Source of the DNA: an uncultured Bacteroidales bacterium | GTDB lineage: Bacteria; Bacteroidota; Bacteroidia; Bacteroidales; Bacteroidaceae | Reading direction: 5' to 3' | NCBI GenBank assembly: GCA_949297215.1 | Contig: CASFRV010000001.1 | Location: 558,001-622,000, forward strand | Length of the DNA stretch: 64,000 nucleotides | Shown here: one piece after another, positions 1 through 9,300 of the stretch | How positions within the stretch are numbered: position 1 is the first letter of the stretch | Layout of the letters: the number at the start of each line of letters is the position of its first letter | Position numbers and translations under genes: made by a program | Notes under the pieces: generated by a model | Database searches by the model: none | What the model was told of the DNA's origin: nothing | What the model saw: the letters and a program-made list of their open reading frames with translations, nothing else

Positions 1-678
1 AAGCTCGAAACGCTTGCCCGCCTGCTTTCGGCCATCGGCCGTGAGCAGACCATTGTCTTTGTGGCCCACCGCGAGTCGGCCGAGCGCGTAGGTAGCTATT
101 TGAAGAAGGCCGGCTTCTATGCCGAGGTGTATCACGGAGGCATGGAGCAGGAGCATCGCGAGCAGGCGCTCTACAAGTTCCGCTGTGGAGCTGCCGTCAC
201 GCTCGTTGCCACCGACCTTGCAGCCCGCGGGCTTGACATACCCGAAGTGGGAGCCGTCGTCCACTATCACCTGCCTCTCGACGAAGCCGCCTTTCTCCAC
301 CGCAGCGGACGTACAGCCCGCTGGCAAGCCCTCGGTGAGGTTTGTCTCATCATCGGTCCCGACGAAGCCGCGCCTCCTTATTTACCTGCGGAAACGACGG
401 TCTGCGACGTGGCCGGGCAGAGCATACAGTCCGCTCTGCCCGCCTGGCGGCCGCTCTACATTGGCCGTGGCAAGCGCGACAAGCTCTCCAAAGCCGATAT
501 CGTTGGCTTCCTTTGTAAAAAAGGTGGGCTTCGGGCCAACCAGTTGGGGCGCATCGACGTCTTCGCCCGCCACGCTTATGCCGCCGTGGAGCGCGGCTGC
601 ATGAAAGCGCTGTTGCAAGCCATTGCCGGCGAGAAGATTAAGGGCATGAAAACGCTCATCGAAGAGATGAAGCGATAG
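1..678 (+). CDS. DEAD-box RNA helicase, DbpA type, C-terminal part (5' end outside window)
   Basis: The frame is open from base 1, so the gene begins before the window. What remains is the second RecA-like lobe of a DEAD-box helicase: a motif IV-like TIVF, motif V (ATDLAARGLDI) and motif VI (HRSGRTAR). After it comes a short domain with KADIVGFLCKKGGL and GRIDVF, which matches the DbpA RNA-binding domain known to target the enzyme to helix 92 of 23S rRNA. By family knowledge the role is ATP-dependent RNA remodelling in large-subunit ribosome assembly. The Q motif, Walker A and DEAD box lie upstream and cannot be checked. An inverted repeat follows the stop. Confidence 0.9.
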   Translation, partial: KLETLARLLSAIGREQTIVFVAHRESAERVGSYLKKAGFYAEVYHGGMEQEHREQALYKFRCGAAVTLVATDLAARGLDIPEVGAVVHYHLPLDEAAFLHRSGRTARWQALGEVCLIIGPDEAAPPYLPAETTVCDVAGQSIQSALPAWRPLYIGRGKRDKLSKADIVGFLCKKGGLRANQLGRIDVFARHAYAAVERGCMKALLQAIAGEKIKGMKTLIEEMKR

Positions 679-716
679 GCCGTCGCCTTGTTTGCCCGGT
701 CGTGCGCCAAAGCTTT

Positions 717-788
717 GCCGGGAAGCTGCGGTTGTATGCTGCGTCGTAAATGTCACGACACCCCAGCATACAGCCGTAGCTTCCCGGC
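717..788. repeat. Long imperfect palindrome (25-nt arms) after the helicase gene
   Basis: Arms 717-741 and 764-788 pair with only two mismatches around a 22-nt loop. Both outer ends carry GCCGGGAAGC/GCTTCCCGGC. The right arm is followed by an AT-rich tract, so it could terminate the helicase transcript, but it is much longer than the other terminators here and may be a REP-like element. Confidence 0.7.
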
Positions 789-919
789 TAATTTTATACT
801 CCCCGCGACAACCGTTGCGCAGTTCCCCGTTGCCGATGGTAGGGCGCTGATTTTTTCTTCTCTTTGCTCCACTAAGGTGGGATGCGGCTCGGACAAATCA
901 AGAAAAAGCAAGCTTTCTC

Positions 920-950
920 TTGTTTTGCCTCTCGCCTTTCGCTATCTTTG
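920..950 (+). promoter_or_regulatory. Bacteroidota promoter of the DUF4375 gene
   Basis: TTG at 920-922, a 20-bp spacer, then TATCTTTG at 943-950, 17 bases before the ATG at 968. Confidence 0.65.
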
Positions 951-967
951 CCTGCTAACAGAAACTT

Positions 968-1483
968 ATGAACGAATATCTGACAACAAACGGAGAGGCC
1001 GACGAAATGGTCGGCCGGCAAGAAGAAGAGATTGTGGACGAGTTTCCCATGGCCGTGCTCGACAACATACGGCATGCGGCAGGAGGCGAACTGACGCCCG
1101 AGGCCATGCAGCGCCTTACACCGGACCAGATCACGCTGTGGGGATATGCCATCCTGCGAGAAGAGGTGATGGACGGCGGCTTTGTGCAGCTCATCCACAA
1201 CGGCTACGGACCGTTCTTTTTCTTCAATCCTTTTGCCAAAGCCATGCGTCTGTGGGGCATCGACGAGCTGGCCCGGCTGATGAAAAAGGCAAAATCGCTT
1301 TTCATCAAGTACAGAGAGCCGCTTACGAAGGAATGCACCGACGAGGAGTTCATGGCTCTTTTTGAGCAGTATCCCGAGTTCGACGATCTGGACGACGCCT
1401 TCGTCGAACAGGAAGAGGACTTTACGAGGCTCGTGGCCCGCTATGTCGAGGAGCATCCCGACGGCTTCCCGCACCATGAATGA
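968..1483 (+). CDS. DMP19/DUF4375 family protein
   Basis: A 171-residue soluble protein without a signal peptide. The stretch with LWGYAILREEVMDGGFVQLIHNG, followed by GPFFFFNPFAKAMR and a helical acidic C-terminus (FDDLDDAFVEQEEDF), fits the DUF4375 (DMP19) family, which is common in gut Bacteroidota and whose biochemical role is not settled. It has its own promoter at 920-950, with the start ATG close behind. smpB follows in the same direction about 50 bases downstream and could be co-transcribed. No catalytic motif is visible. The family assignment is from recognition of the sequence pattern. Confidence 0.75.
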   Translation: MNEYLTTNGEADEMVGRQEEEIVDEFPMAVLDNIRHAAGGELTPEAMQRLTPDQITLWGYAILREEVMDGGFVQLIHNGYGPFFFFNPFAKAMRLWGIDELARLMKKAKSLFIKYREPLTKECTDEEFMALFEQYPEFDDLDDAFVEQEEDFTRLVARYVEEHPDGFPHHE

Positions 1484-1533
1484 AAGGTGGAGGAAACAGG
1501 AAGTAACCGTTTGTGACAAAGCAAGAAATGAAA

Positions 1534-1989
1534 ATGAAACAACCGAGGATAAACATTAAAAACCGGCGGGCCGAGTTCGACTATCTCGTCATCGACCGCT
1601 ACACGGCGGGCCTCGTGCTCACCGGTACGGAAATAAAAAGCATACGGGCCGGAAAGGCTGGTCTGGCCGACACGTTCTGCTATATCTTCAACGGAGAAGT
1701 GTGGGTCAAGAACATGTATGTGGCCGAATACACCTTTGGCCGGCACAACAACCACGCAACGCGCCGCGACCGCAAGCTCCTGCTTAACAAGAAGGAGATA
1801 AAACAGCTGCAAAACGAAACAAAATCGCCCGGCTTCACCCTTGTGCCGCTCCGCCTCTTTATTAACGAGGCCGGTCTGGCCAAGCTCGAAATTGGGCTTT
1901 GCCGAGGCAAAAAAGAGTACGACAAGCGCGCCTCGCTCAAGGAAAAAGCCGACCGCCGCGAGATGGAACGCTACATCAAGAACCACTGA
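1534..1989 (+). CDS. smpB: SsrA-binding protein SmpB
   Basis: SmpB binds tmRNA and delivers it to stalled ribosomes for trans-translation. The protein shows the family landmarks in order: NRRAEFDY near the N-terminus, [14 protein letters not shown], the [17 protein letters not shown] segment, and the [22 protein letters not shown] tail that reaches into the ribosomal A site. I place the start at the ATG at 1534 because homologues begin MKQ-x-INIKN; an in-frame ATG at 1528 and a GTG at 1513 are alternatives. The length of about 151 residues is normal. The next gene starts only six bases after the stop. No tmRNA gene was seen in the window. Confidence 0.95.
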   Translation: MKQPRINIKNRRAEFDYLVIDRYTAGLVLTGTEIKSIRAGKAGLADTFCYIFNGEVWVKNMYVAEYTFGRHNNHATRRDRKLLLNKKEIKQLQNETKSPGFTLVPLRLFINEAGLAKLEIGLCRGKKEYDKRASLKEKADRREMERYIKNH

Positions 1990-1995
1990 TGCGGT

Positions 1996-3171
1996 ATGGA
2001 CAAAGCTTTTAACCGATTGATTTTCGAAAGAAAACGGCGCTTTATGCAAGCTTTGCTGCGGGTGCTCCCCCTGCTTGCTGCCTTCGTCCTGTTTTCGCAC
2101 GGGGCGACGGCTTCGGGCTTTGTCCGTGTGGCCGAGCAGCATTTTGTGAAAGACGGCAAGCCCTGCTTTTTCCTCGGTGCCGACTTGTGGTATGCCCCTT
2201 CGTTGGCCTGCGACGAGGTCGGGGGCGGCCGCAAGCGGCTGGTGCGCGAGCTCAACCGCCTGGACAGCTTGGGCGTCGGGCTGGTGAGCTTCCCAGTCAG
2301 GGCGCTTGCCGACAGTTTGCAGCCGTTGCCTCTTACGCATACCCTCGAAGGCATCGATTTCATACTGAAGGAACTGGCTCTCAGGGATATGCTGGCCGTC
2401 GTCGACCTGCCATGGGAGTGGGGCGGAGGCCGGCCGTTCGCTGCCCGTGCCGACAGCCTGCTCAACCACCGGAACACGCTGACCGGGCGGCGCTATGCCG
2501 ACGAGCCGACCATTATGGCCTGGCACGTCGGTCCGCAAACGATGCCGCAATCAGCAGCAGCCGGCACCACCGCGGCTGCTGCCACAATGCAACAGGTGCT
2601 TGCGTTGAAAAAGCTGGATGCCAATCATCTGGTCATGGCCGGCGGCGCCGGCCTGAAAGCCTATGGCGACGACGCGGCAGCCTATGCCCGGCTGGCCAAC
2701 AGCCCCATGGTCGACTGTCTCAGCCTGCAACTGTGTCCGGCCGAGTGGAACTGGGTGGCACGGAGCCGCGTGGCCGAAGATCTCTCTTTTGCTTACCTTC
2801 AAAGCAACGAATACATCGAGAAGCACAGCCGCCTGGCGTTCAAATCGGGCAAACCGCTTGTTGTGACGGCGTTCAGCTATCCGCGCAAAGGCTTTTTCGC
2901 AACGCCCGGAACGAGGGTCGACAGCAGGGATGCCTACTTCGGCTACGTCGTCAGCCAGCTGCTTGCGGGCAGCCGCGGCGAGGGGGCCGTCGGTGGCGCG
3001 TTTTTCCGCGGATGGGGCGGCGAGGCCGTTCCCGAAGCCACAGGCAAAGCGTCTCCCGTCTCGCTGCTGGCCGAAAAGCCCGGAGAGGAACGCGGAACGT
3101 TCTCGGTTTATGCTTCTGACGCCTCGACGCTCACGGTCATTGCCGAAGCGTGCAGGCAGTTGCAGCCTTAA
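1996..3171 (+). CDS. Secreted GH5-like (mannanase-type) protein with both catalytic Glu missing
   Basis: A secreted protein with the layout of Bacteroidota GH5 mannan hydrolases: FVRVAEQHFVKDGKPCFFLGA after the signal peptide, RLVRELNRLDSLGV, an ADEPTIMAWH strand and a KPLV strand. In active relatives the acid/base Glu sits in an NEP motif after the AW strand, but here residues 179-181 read Gly-Pro-Gln. The nucleophile normally sits in a KPLVxEEFGxPR context, but here residues 291-293 are Thr-Ala-Phe. The fold looks retained and the chemistry lost. An ATG at 2044 (residue 17) gives a cleaner signal peptide (MQALLRVLPLLAAFVLF) and may be the true start. No pairing with glycan transporters is nearby. 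It could act in carbohydrate binding. Confidence 0.7.
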   Translation: MDKAFNRLIFERKRRFMQALLRVLPLLAAFVLFSHGATASGFVRVAEQHFVKDGKPCFFLGADLWYAPSLACDEVGGGRKRLVRELNRLDSLGVGLVSFPVRALADSLQPLPLTHTLEGIDFILKELALRDMLAVVDLPWEWGGGRPFAARADSLLNHRNTLTGRRYADEPTIMAWHVGPQTMPQSAAAGTTAAAATMQQVLALKKLDANHLVMAGGAGLKAYGDDAAAYARLANSPMVDCLSLQLCPAEWNWVARSRVAEDLSFAYLQSNEYIEKHSRLAFKSGKPLVVTAFSYPRKGFFATPGTRVDSRDAYFGYVVSQLLAGSRGEGAVGGAFFRGWGGEAVPEATGKASPVSLLAEKPGEERGTFSVYASDASTLTVIAEACRQLQP

Positions 3172-3190
3172 TCCGAAATTAAATTTCTTC

Positions 3191-3748
3191 ATGAGCACCA
3201 TGCGCACGAGGATGTTTTCTTTTTTGCTGGCGTTTCTTCTCGTTGTGCCGGCAGCTTACGCCCAGAGCCGGGCGCGCGTCAGAAAGTCGACGGACGTGCT
3301 GATGTTTGTGCCGGTGGCAGCGGGCTTTGCCACGACGCTGGCGCTGAAAGACTACGACGGCTTGAAGCAGCTGGCCCTTGGCGGAAGCACGGCGCTGGCC
3401 GCCTCGTATCTGCTCGAGCTCTGCATCAAAAAGGATCGCCCCGACGGCGACGGTCACCATGCCTTCCCGTCGACCCATACGGTCGTGGCCTTTCAGGGAG
3501 CTGCCTTCGTCCAGCGCCGTTACGGCTGGCAGTATGGCATACCGGCCTACTTGCTGGCAGGGTATGTGGGGTGGGGGCGCATATACGCCCGGCGCCACGA
3601 CATATGGGACGTGTTGGCCGGCGCCGCAATAGGCGTGGCGGGAAGCTACATCTTTACCCGTCCGCTGGCCCGCGACGTAAATCTATCGCTCGTGCCTGCC
3701 ACGTTCGGCACGTCGCACGTGGGCTTTCACGCCTCGCTTCGCTTCTGA
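3191..3748 (+). CDS. PAP2-family membrane-associated phosphatase
   Basis: About 185 residues with an N-terminal signal or anchor (MRTRMFSFLLAFLLVVPAAYAQ) and the three phosphatidic-acid-phosphatase motifs: KKDRPDG, FPSTHT, and GRIYARRHDIWDVLAGA, whose His and Asp complete the active site. By family knowledge it dephosphorylates a lipid phosphate or undecaprenyl pyrophosphate at the outer face of the inner membrane or in the periplasm; the substrate cannot be read from the sequence. The ATG at 3191 is chosen because it directly precedes the signal sequence. It starts 19 bases after the GH5-like gene and is probably in the same transcript. Confidence 0.85.
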   Translation: MSTMRTRMFSFLLAFLLVVPAAYAQSRARVRKSTDVLMFVPVAAGFATTLALKDYDGLKQLALGGSTALAASYLLELCIKKDRPDGDGHHAFPSTHTVVAFQGAAFVQRRYGWQYGIPAYLLAGYVGWGRIYARRHDIWDVLAGAAIGVAGSYIFTRPLARDVNLSLVPATFGTSHVGFHASLRF

Positions 3749-3817
3749 GCAGCCGGGGGCGCTTCCGGCGCCGCAAGCATCAGCGCCGGGCCGGCCGGCT
3801 GTATACGTTTTTTTTCG

Positions 3818-3825
3818 TACCTTTG
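3818..3825 (+). promoter_or_regulatory. Probable -7 element of hpt
   Basis: TACCTTTG lies 26 bases before the hpt ATG after a T-rich tract. No convincing -33 TTG was seen at the usual distance, so only the -7 box is called. Confidence 0.45.
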
Positions 3826-3851
3826 CGCACCAAATCATCCGCAGCAGCAAT

Positions 3852-4391
3852 ATGGAAAGAGTAAAAGTCAGGGACAAAGAGTTCACGATATCCATTTCCG
3901 AAGAGAAAATACGCGAACGCGTCCGCGCCGTGGCAGCCGAAATCAGCCGCGATTTCGAAGGGCGCAAGCCCATATTTCTTGCCGTTCTGAACGGCTCGTT
4001 CGTTTTTGCCGCCGACTTGCTACGCGGCGTGAGCATCCCGTGCGAGGTGGCTTTCGTCCGTCTGTCCTCATACAGCGGAACGTCATCGACAGGCAACGTA
4101 CGTCAGTTGCTCGGGCTCGACGTGTCGTTGAAGGGACGCCCCGTCGTCGTGGTCGAGGACATTGTCGATTCGGGGCTGACCATGCAGGAGCTTCTCGACA
4201 TACTCCGCAAGCAGGAGCCCGAGGAAATACGCATCGCCTCGTTGCTGGTTAAGCCCGATAACCTGCGCGTGCCGCTCAGCATCGATTACCGTTGCTTCGA
4301 CATACCGAGCGACTTCATCGTGGGCTACGGGCTCGATTACGACGGCGAGGGGCGCAACCTTCCCTGCATTTACACGGTCGTAGAAGATTGA
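3852..4391 (+). CDS. hpt: Hypoxanthine phosphoribosyltransferase
   Basis: This purine-salvage enzyme transfers phosphoribosyl from PRPP to hypoxanthine (and often guanine). The PRPP loop VVVVEDIVDSGLTM is at about residues 97-110, a flexible-loop segment with LSSYSGT precedes it, and the C-terminal VGYGLDYDGEGRNLP matches bacterial HPRT. At 179 residues it is of normal length. It lies ahead of adk and obgE in the same direction, the order usually seen in Bacteroidales. About 80 bases separate it from adk. Confidence 0.95.
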   Translation: MERVKVRDKEFTISISEEKIRERVRAVAAEISRDFEGRKPIFLAVLNGSFVFAADLLRGVSIPCEVAFVRLSSYSGTSSTGNVRQLLGLDVSLKGRPVVVVEDIVDSGLTMQELLDILRKQEPEEIRIASLLVKPDNLRVPLSIDYRCFDIPSDFIVGYGLDYDGEGRNLPCIYTVVED

Positions 4392-4473
4392 TTGCTGTTG
4401 CCCGGCAAGGATAAAAGCCATTTTTAAACGTATCATTCACCACAAAACCATAATCAACAAACATACAGTTAGG

Positions 4474-5043
4474 ATGAAAAATATCGTAATATTCGGCGCC
4501 CCCGGTTCCGGCAAGGGAACGCAAAGCGCCCTGCTCGTTGAAAAGTATGGATTCAAGCATATATCGACGGGCGACGTGTTGCGCAATGAAATAGCCGGCG
4601 GCAGCGAGCTGGGCAAAACGGCCCGCACGTATATCGACGACGGGAAGCTCATCCCCGACGAGCTGATGATCGAAATCCTGGCCTCGGTCTACGACGGCCT
4701 CGGACAGACCGAGGGAGTGATCTTCGACGGATTTCCCCGCACCATCCCGCAAGCCGAAGCTTTGAAAGAGATGCTTGCAAAACGCGGCGGACAGGTGGAT
4801 GCCATGCTCGAGCTCGACGTGCCGGAAGCCATGCTCGTGGAGCGGCTCGTGGAGCGCGGAAAAACGTCGGGCCGTGCCGACGACAACGAAGCCACCATAC
4901 GGAAGCGCCTAGACGTCTACACCCGGCAGACGGCTCCGCTCATCGACTGGTACGAGCACGAAGGCAAGCGTCATGCCGTGAAAGGTTACGGCTCGTTGGA
5001 AGAAATCAACGCAGCTCTCTGTGCCGTTATCGACGCCCTCTGA
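4474..5043 (+). CDS. adk: Adenylate kinase
   Basis: Interconverts ATP plus AMP and two ADP. The P-loop GAPGSGKGTQ is at residues 8-17, followed by the AMP-binding STGDVLRNE and the GFPRTIPQA segment. At 189 residues it has the short LID form: the region after VERLVERGKTSGRADD lacks the inserted zinc-binding domain of long adenylate kinases, and no Cys cluster is present. Arg residues in RADDNEATIRKRLDVY fit the catalytic set. A strong hairpin terminator lies between this gene and obgE. Confidence 0.96.
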   Translation: MKNIVIFGAPGSGKGTQSALLVEKYGFKHISTGDVLRNEIAGGSELGKTARTYIDDGKLIPDELMIEILASVYDGLGQTEGVIFDGFPRTIPQAEALKEMLAKRGGQVDAMLELDVPEAMLVERLVERGKTSGRADDNEATIRKRLDVYTRQTAPLIDWYEHEGKRHAVKGYGSLEEINAALCAVIDAL

Positions 5044-5055
5044 TACAGTTTTTGC

Positions 5056-5093
5056 GGGGCATGCTAACGGGCATGCCCCTTCATTTTATTTTA
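5056..5093 (+). terminator. Terminator after adk
   Basis: Perfect 9-bp stem (5056-5064 with 5071-5079), 6-nt loop, then a T-rich tail. It lies only 20-45 bases before obgE, so obgE may depend on read-through or its own promoter. Confidence 0.75.
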
Positions 5094-5100
5094 TAAGATT

Positions 5101-6264
5101 ATGCCCGAAAGCAATTTTGTCGACTACGTAAAGATTCATTGCCGCTCCGGCAAGGGCGGACGCGGTTCGGCCCATCTCCACCGCGCCAAGTATCAGCCCA
5201 AGGGCGGCCCCGACGGCGGCGACGGCGGCCGCGGCGGCAACGTATATCTGCGTGGCAACCGCAACTACTGGACGCTCCTTCACCTGCGCTACGAGCGGCA
5301 TGTCTTTGCCGGCGACGGAGGGGCAGGCTCGAAGGCCCGCTCGCACGGATACGACGGCGACGACAAATATATCGACGTCCCCTGCGGCACGGTGGCCTAC
5401 GACGCCGAAACCGGCCGCTATCTCTGCGACGTGACCGACGACGGGCAGGTCGTTCTGCTGCTGAAAGGCGGCCGTGGCGGCTTGGGCAACTGGCAGTTTC
5501 GCACGGCAACGCGGCAGACGCCGCGCTTTGCGCAACCGGGCGAACCGGGCGAGGAACGGACGGTCGTGCTCGAGCTGAAACTCTTGGCCGACGTGGGCCT
5601 CGTGGGCTTCCCCAACGCCGGCAAGTCCACTCTGCTGGCTGCGCTCTCGTCGGCCCGTCCGAAGATAGCCGATTATCCTTTTACGACGCTCGAACCGAGC
5701 CTTGGCATCGTTTCGCACCGCGAGGGGCGTTCCTTCGTTATGGCCGACATTCCTGGCATCATCGAAGGAGCCAGCGAGGGCCGGGGGCTGGGGCTCCGCT
5801 TCCTCAGGCATATTGAGCGCAACTCTTTGCTGCTCTTCATGATACCGGGCGATACGGCCGACATCGGGAAAGAATATGAGGTGCTGCTGGGCGAGTTGCA
5901 AAAATACAATGCCGCGCTTTTGAGCAAACAGCGCGTGCTGGCCGTAACGAAAAGCGATCTGCTGGACGACGAGCTCATGGCTCTGCTGCGCACCACGCTT
6001 CCGGCCGATTTGCCGACGGTGTTCATCTCCTCGGTAACCGGGGCCGGGCTGACCGAGCTGAAAGACCTGCTTTGGGCGGAGCTCAACAGCGAAAGCAACA
6101 AGTTGCAGGCCATCACCGAAGGGGGTAGCCTCGTCCATCGCGACTATGACAGCGGAACGCTGGCCGGCGATTTCGCCGGCTGGGACGATGCCGAGAGCGA
6201 AGCCTCGGATGGCGATACGATCGAAGAATTCGACTTCGAGTATCTTGACGAAGGTCGCTCCTGA
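5101..6264 (+). CDS. obgE: GTPase ObgE/CgtA
   Basis: A ribosome-assembly and stress GTPase acting on the 50S subunit. The first about 155 residues are the glycine-rich Obg fold ([19 protein letters not shown]). The G domain follows: G1 GFPNAGKST near residue 168, switch [11 protein letters not shown]3 [10 protein letters not shown]4 TKSD, and G5 SSVTGAG. The tail after about residue 330 is acidic ([16 protein letters not shown]), as is common in Bacteroidota Obg, and there is no OCT domain like that of Bacillus. The ATG is placed directly after the adk terminator. Confidence 0.96.
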   Translation: MPESNFVDYVKIHCRSGKGGRGSAHLHRAKYQPKGGPDGGDGGRGGNVYLRGNRNYWTLLHLRYERHVFAGDGGAGSKARSHGYDGDDKYIDVPCGTVAYDAETGRYLCDVTDDGQVVLLLKGGRGGLGNWQFRTATRQTPRFAQPGEPGEERTVVLELKLLADVGLVGFPNAGKSTLLAALSSARPKIADYPFTTLEPSLGIVSHREGRSFVMADIPGIIEGASEGRGLGLRFLRHIERNSLLLFMIPGDTADIGKEYEVLLGELQKYNAALLSKQRVLAVTKSDLLDDELMALLRTTLPADLPTVFISSVTGAGLTELKDLLWAELNSESNKLQAITEGGSLVHRDYDSGTLAGDFAGWDDAESEASDGDTIEEFDFEYLDEGRS

Positions 6265-6397
6265 GCCGATGTCTCCGCCATGCCGGCGGCTTTGCCTGTG
6301 GTCGGTCTGAGGGTGTTCTGCTTGTCGGCGAAAGCGGGATGCAGCACGCAAGTTTGTATATGGAAAACATGTTTCATTAAAAAGAGCAAAGTGGAAT

Positions 6398-9300
6398 ATG
6401 GATAATGGCGTGACGATTTACGAAGCTTCCGCCGGTTCCGGGAAAACATTTACGCTGGCGGTTGAATACGTGGCGACGGCCTTGGGGGGAGACCCCGGTG
6501 CGTGGGAGCGCATCCTAGCTGTTACGTTCACCAATAAAGCCACGGCAGAGATGAAAGGGCGCATTTTGGAGCGCCTTTTCGACGTTTGGCGCGGATGTGG
6601 GGAGAATGACGGCTTTCTGGCTGCCGTAATGAAGCGTCTGCCCCGTTTGTCCGAGCGCGAGGTGAGAGAGCGGGCCGGAGGCGTGTTGCGCGCCATCGTA
6701 CACGACTACGATTCATTCCGCGTAGAAACCATTGATGCCTTTTTCCAGTCGTTGCTGGCCAATCTGGCGCGCGAATTGGGGCTGTCAGCCCGTTTTCGCG
6801 TCGACATAGACGACCGCAGGGCCATCGAAGAAACTGTTGACGAGGTGATGCGCTCGCTGGAAAACCGGCCGGAGATGCTTGCATGGACACTCGATTACGT
6901 GATGGAGCGCATCGAAGGCAACAGCAAGTGGGACATCCGGCGTGAACTGAAAGATTTTGCCCGCAACCTGACGCGCGAAGTCTATTTGATCAACGAGCAA
7001 CGCCTTCGCAACGCGTTGAACGACGTCGAGCCGTTAAAGCGAGAGTTGCGCTCCCTTGAAGCTGCCGAGAAGAAAAGAGTGGGGGAGAGTGCCCGGAGGC
7101 TATACGAGAAAATATCGGGCACAACCGAAGGCTTCGCCCGCTGGAAAGGCGGCAACTATCTGGAAAAACATTTGCAGAATCTGATAAAGGGAAATCTCGA
7201 CCCACAGCCGACGGCCACCAGGATGGCAGAAACCTGCGACGTCCTGGAAACGTGGATGCGCAAGACCGATGTAAAGCGTCACCCCGAGTGGCAGGCTGAA
7301 GCAGCCGCGCTGCAACAGCTTTTGCAGGCAACAGAATCCGCGCGCGAGGAGGTGGAACGAACGGCCAACAGTTGTTTCCTTACGACCTACTATCTTAATC
7401 CTCTTCGGCTCCTTGATGAGCTCGGCAGGGAGCTGGATGTTCTCAACGAAGAGAACAACCGCATCATGCTGGCCAAAACTCCCCTGCTTTTCCGTCATCT
7501 GGTGGAAGAAAGCGACGCACCTTTCGTTTTTGAAAAGGCGGGAATGCAGTTTCAGCACGTCATGATAGACGAGTTTCAAGACACCTCCACCATGCAGTGG
7601 GGCAACTTCAAGAAACTGCTCATCGAAAACCTGTCGTCGGGGGGCAGCTGCATGCTCGTGGGCGACGTGAAGCAGGGAATATATCGCTTCCGGGGCGGCG
7701 ACTGGAACATTCTGCACCGCATAAAAAGCGAGTTCCGACAAAGTCGTGTCGGAGGAGATATTGATATAGTGCGGCTCGACACCAATTTCCGAAGCGATGA
7801 AGCGGTGGTGGCGTTTAACAACCGCTTTTTCCAGCGTGCAGCCGCAGAGCTCGACCGCCTGGGTGGAAGCCAGCTGGCAGAGCTTTACAGCGACGTCTCG
7901 CAGCAGGTGGCTCCCGGCAAAAGCGACAGCGGTTATGTGAGAGTCAGCATCCTTCCGAAGCCCGAGCGGGAACAGCGGGAGACGTCGGACGAGAGCATAC
8001 TCAACGATATGGGGGAACAGATTACAGCTCTTCACGACGAAGGGCTCCCCTATAACGAGATAGCGCTTTTATTACGGAAAAGGGCCGAAGCTGAAAAAGT
8101 TATTGCCTTTTTCTCCCAATATTTTCCGCTCATTCCGCTCGTTTCAGAGGAAGCCTTCCTTCTTTCTTCCTCGATGGGCGTCAATATGATCATGAGCGCC
8201 TTGCGCTACATGGCGGACAAGACCAACACCATCGCGCTGACCTATTTGCGGGAACGCTACAAAAAGAATGCAGAGGCGGAGGACCTGCCCGATGCTCTCA
8301 TGCTGCATCTGCACGAATTAGAGCATCTGCCGCTTTACGACCTGGTCGAAAAGCTTATAACGCTGCTGGGGCTGGACCGCCTGCCGGAGGAGAGCGCTTA
8401 TCTCTTTGCATTTCTCGACGGCGTGGTCAGTTTTTTGGAGGAGAACCCTTCGGACGTTGCTCTCTTTTTGGAATACTGGGAGGAACGGATGTCGCAAACT
8501 GCCATATCCCAGAGTAGCAGCGTTGACGGCGTTCGTCTGGTGACGATACACAAGTCGAAGGGGCTGGCCTTCCACACGGTGATGATTCCCTTCTGCGAAT
8601 GGAGCATTGAGCGCGACCGTGCCGATGCGATGCTTTGGTGCGAGCCGTCGGAAACGCCCTACAACAAAATTCCGCTGGTCCCCATTCCGGGCCGTTACGG
8701 TCAGAGATTGCAGAAATCGGTATATGAGTCGGATTATGAGTGGGAGCATTTGCAGCGGCGCATAGAAAACCTGAATTTGCTCTACGTGGCATTTACCCGC
8801 CCGAAGAAAAACCTGTACGTATGGGCGCGGGGCGAACGGGGACTGACGCGGGTTTCCACCGTTGGCGACCTCTTGTCGACGGTGCTTTTCGATGAAAACG
8901 ATGCAGAGAGGTTTTTCGAAGTCGGCACGCCCGCTACGGGAGCCGGGCGGAAGCATAGCGGCAGCGGGCAGACGGACAACCCTTTGCGGTTCGCTGAAAC
9001 AGACTGCCCCGTGGCTTTCGAGACGTTCGAGGCACACGTAAGCTTTAAGCAGTCGAACAATGCAGCCCGCTTTCTCAGCAGCGAGGATGACGATAGCCCT
9101 CGGAGCAAGCAGCAGGAATATCTGGACCGCGGAAAAATCTTGCACAACTTGTTTTCCTCCATCAGGACAGCGGCCGACGTCGATACTGCCATGGAGCAGT
9201 TTCGCGAGAGCGGCGTGCTGACCGACGAAAAAGAATACGCATCGCTGCGCAGGCTGATGGGTGAACGCATGTCGCAACCGCAAGTGGCCTGCTGGTTCGA

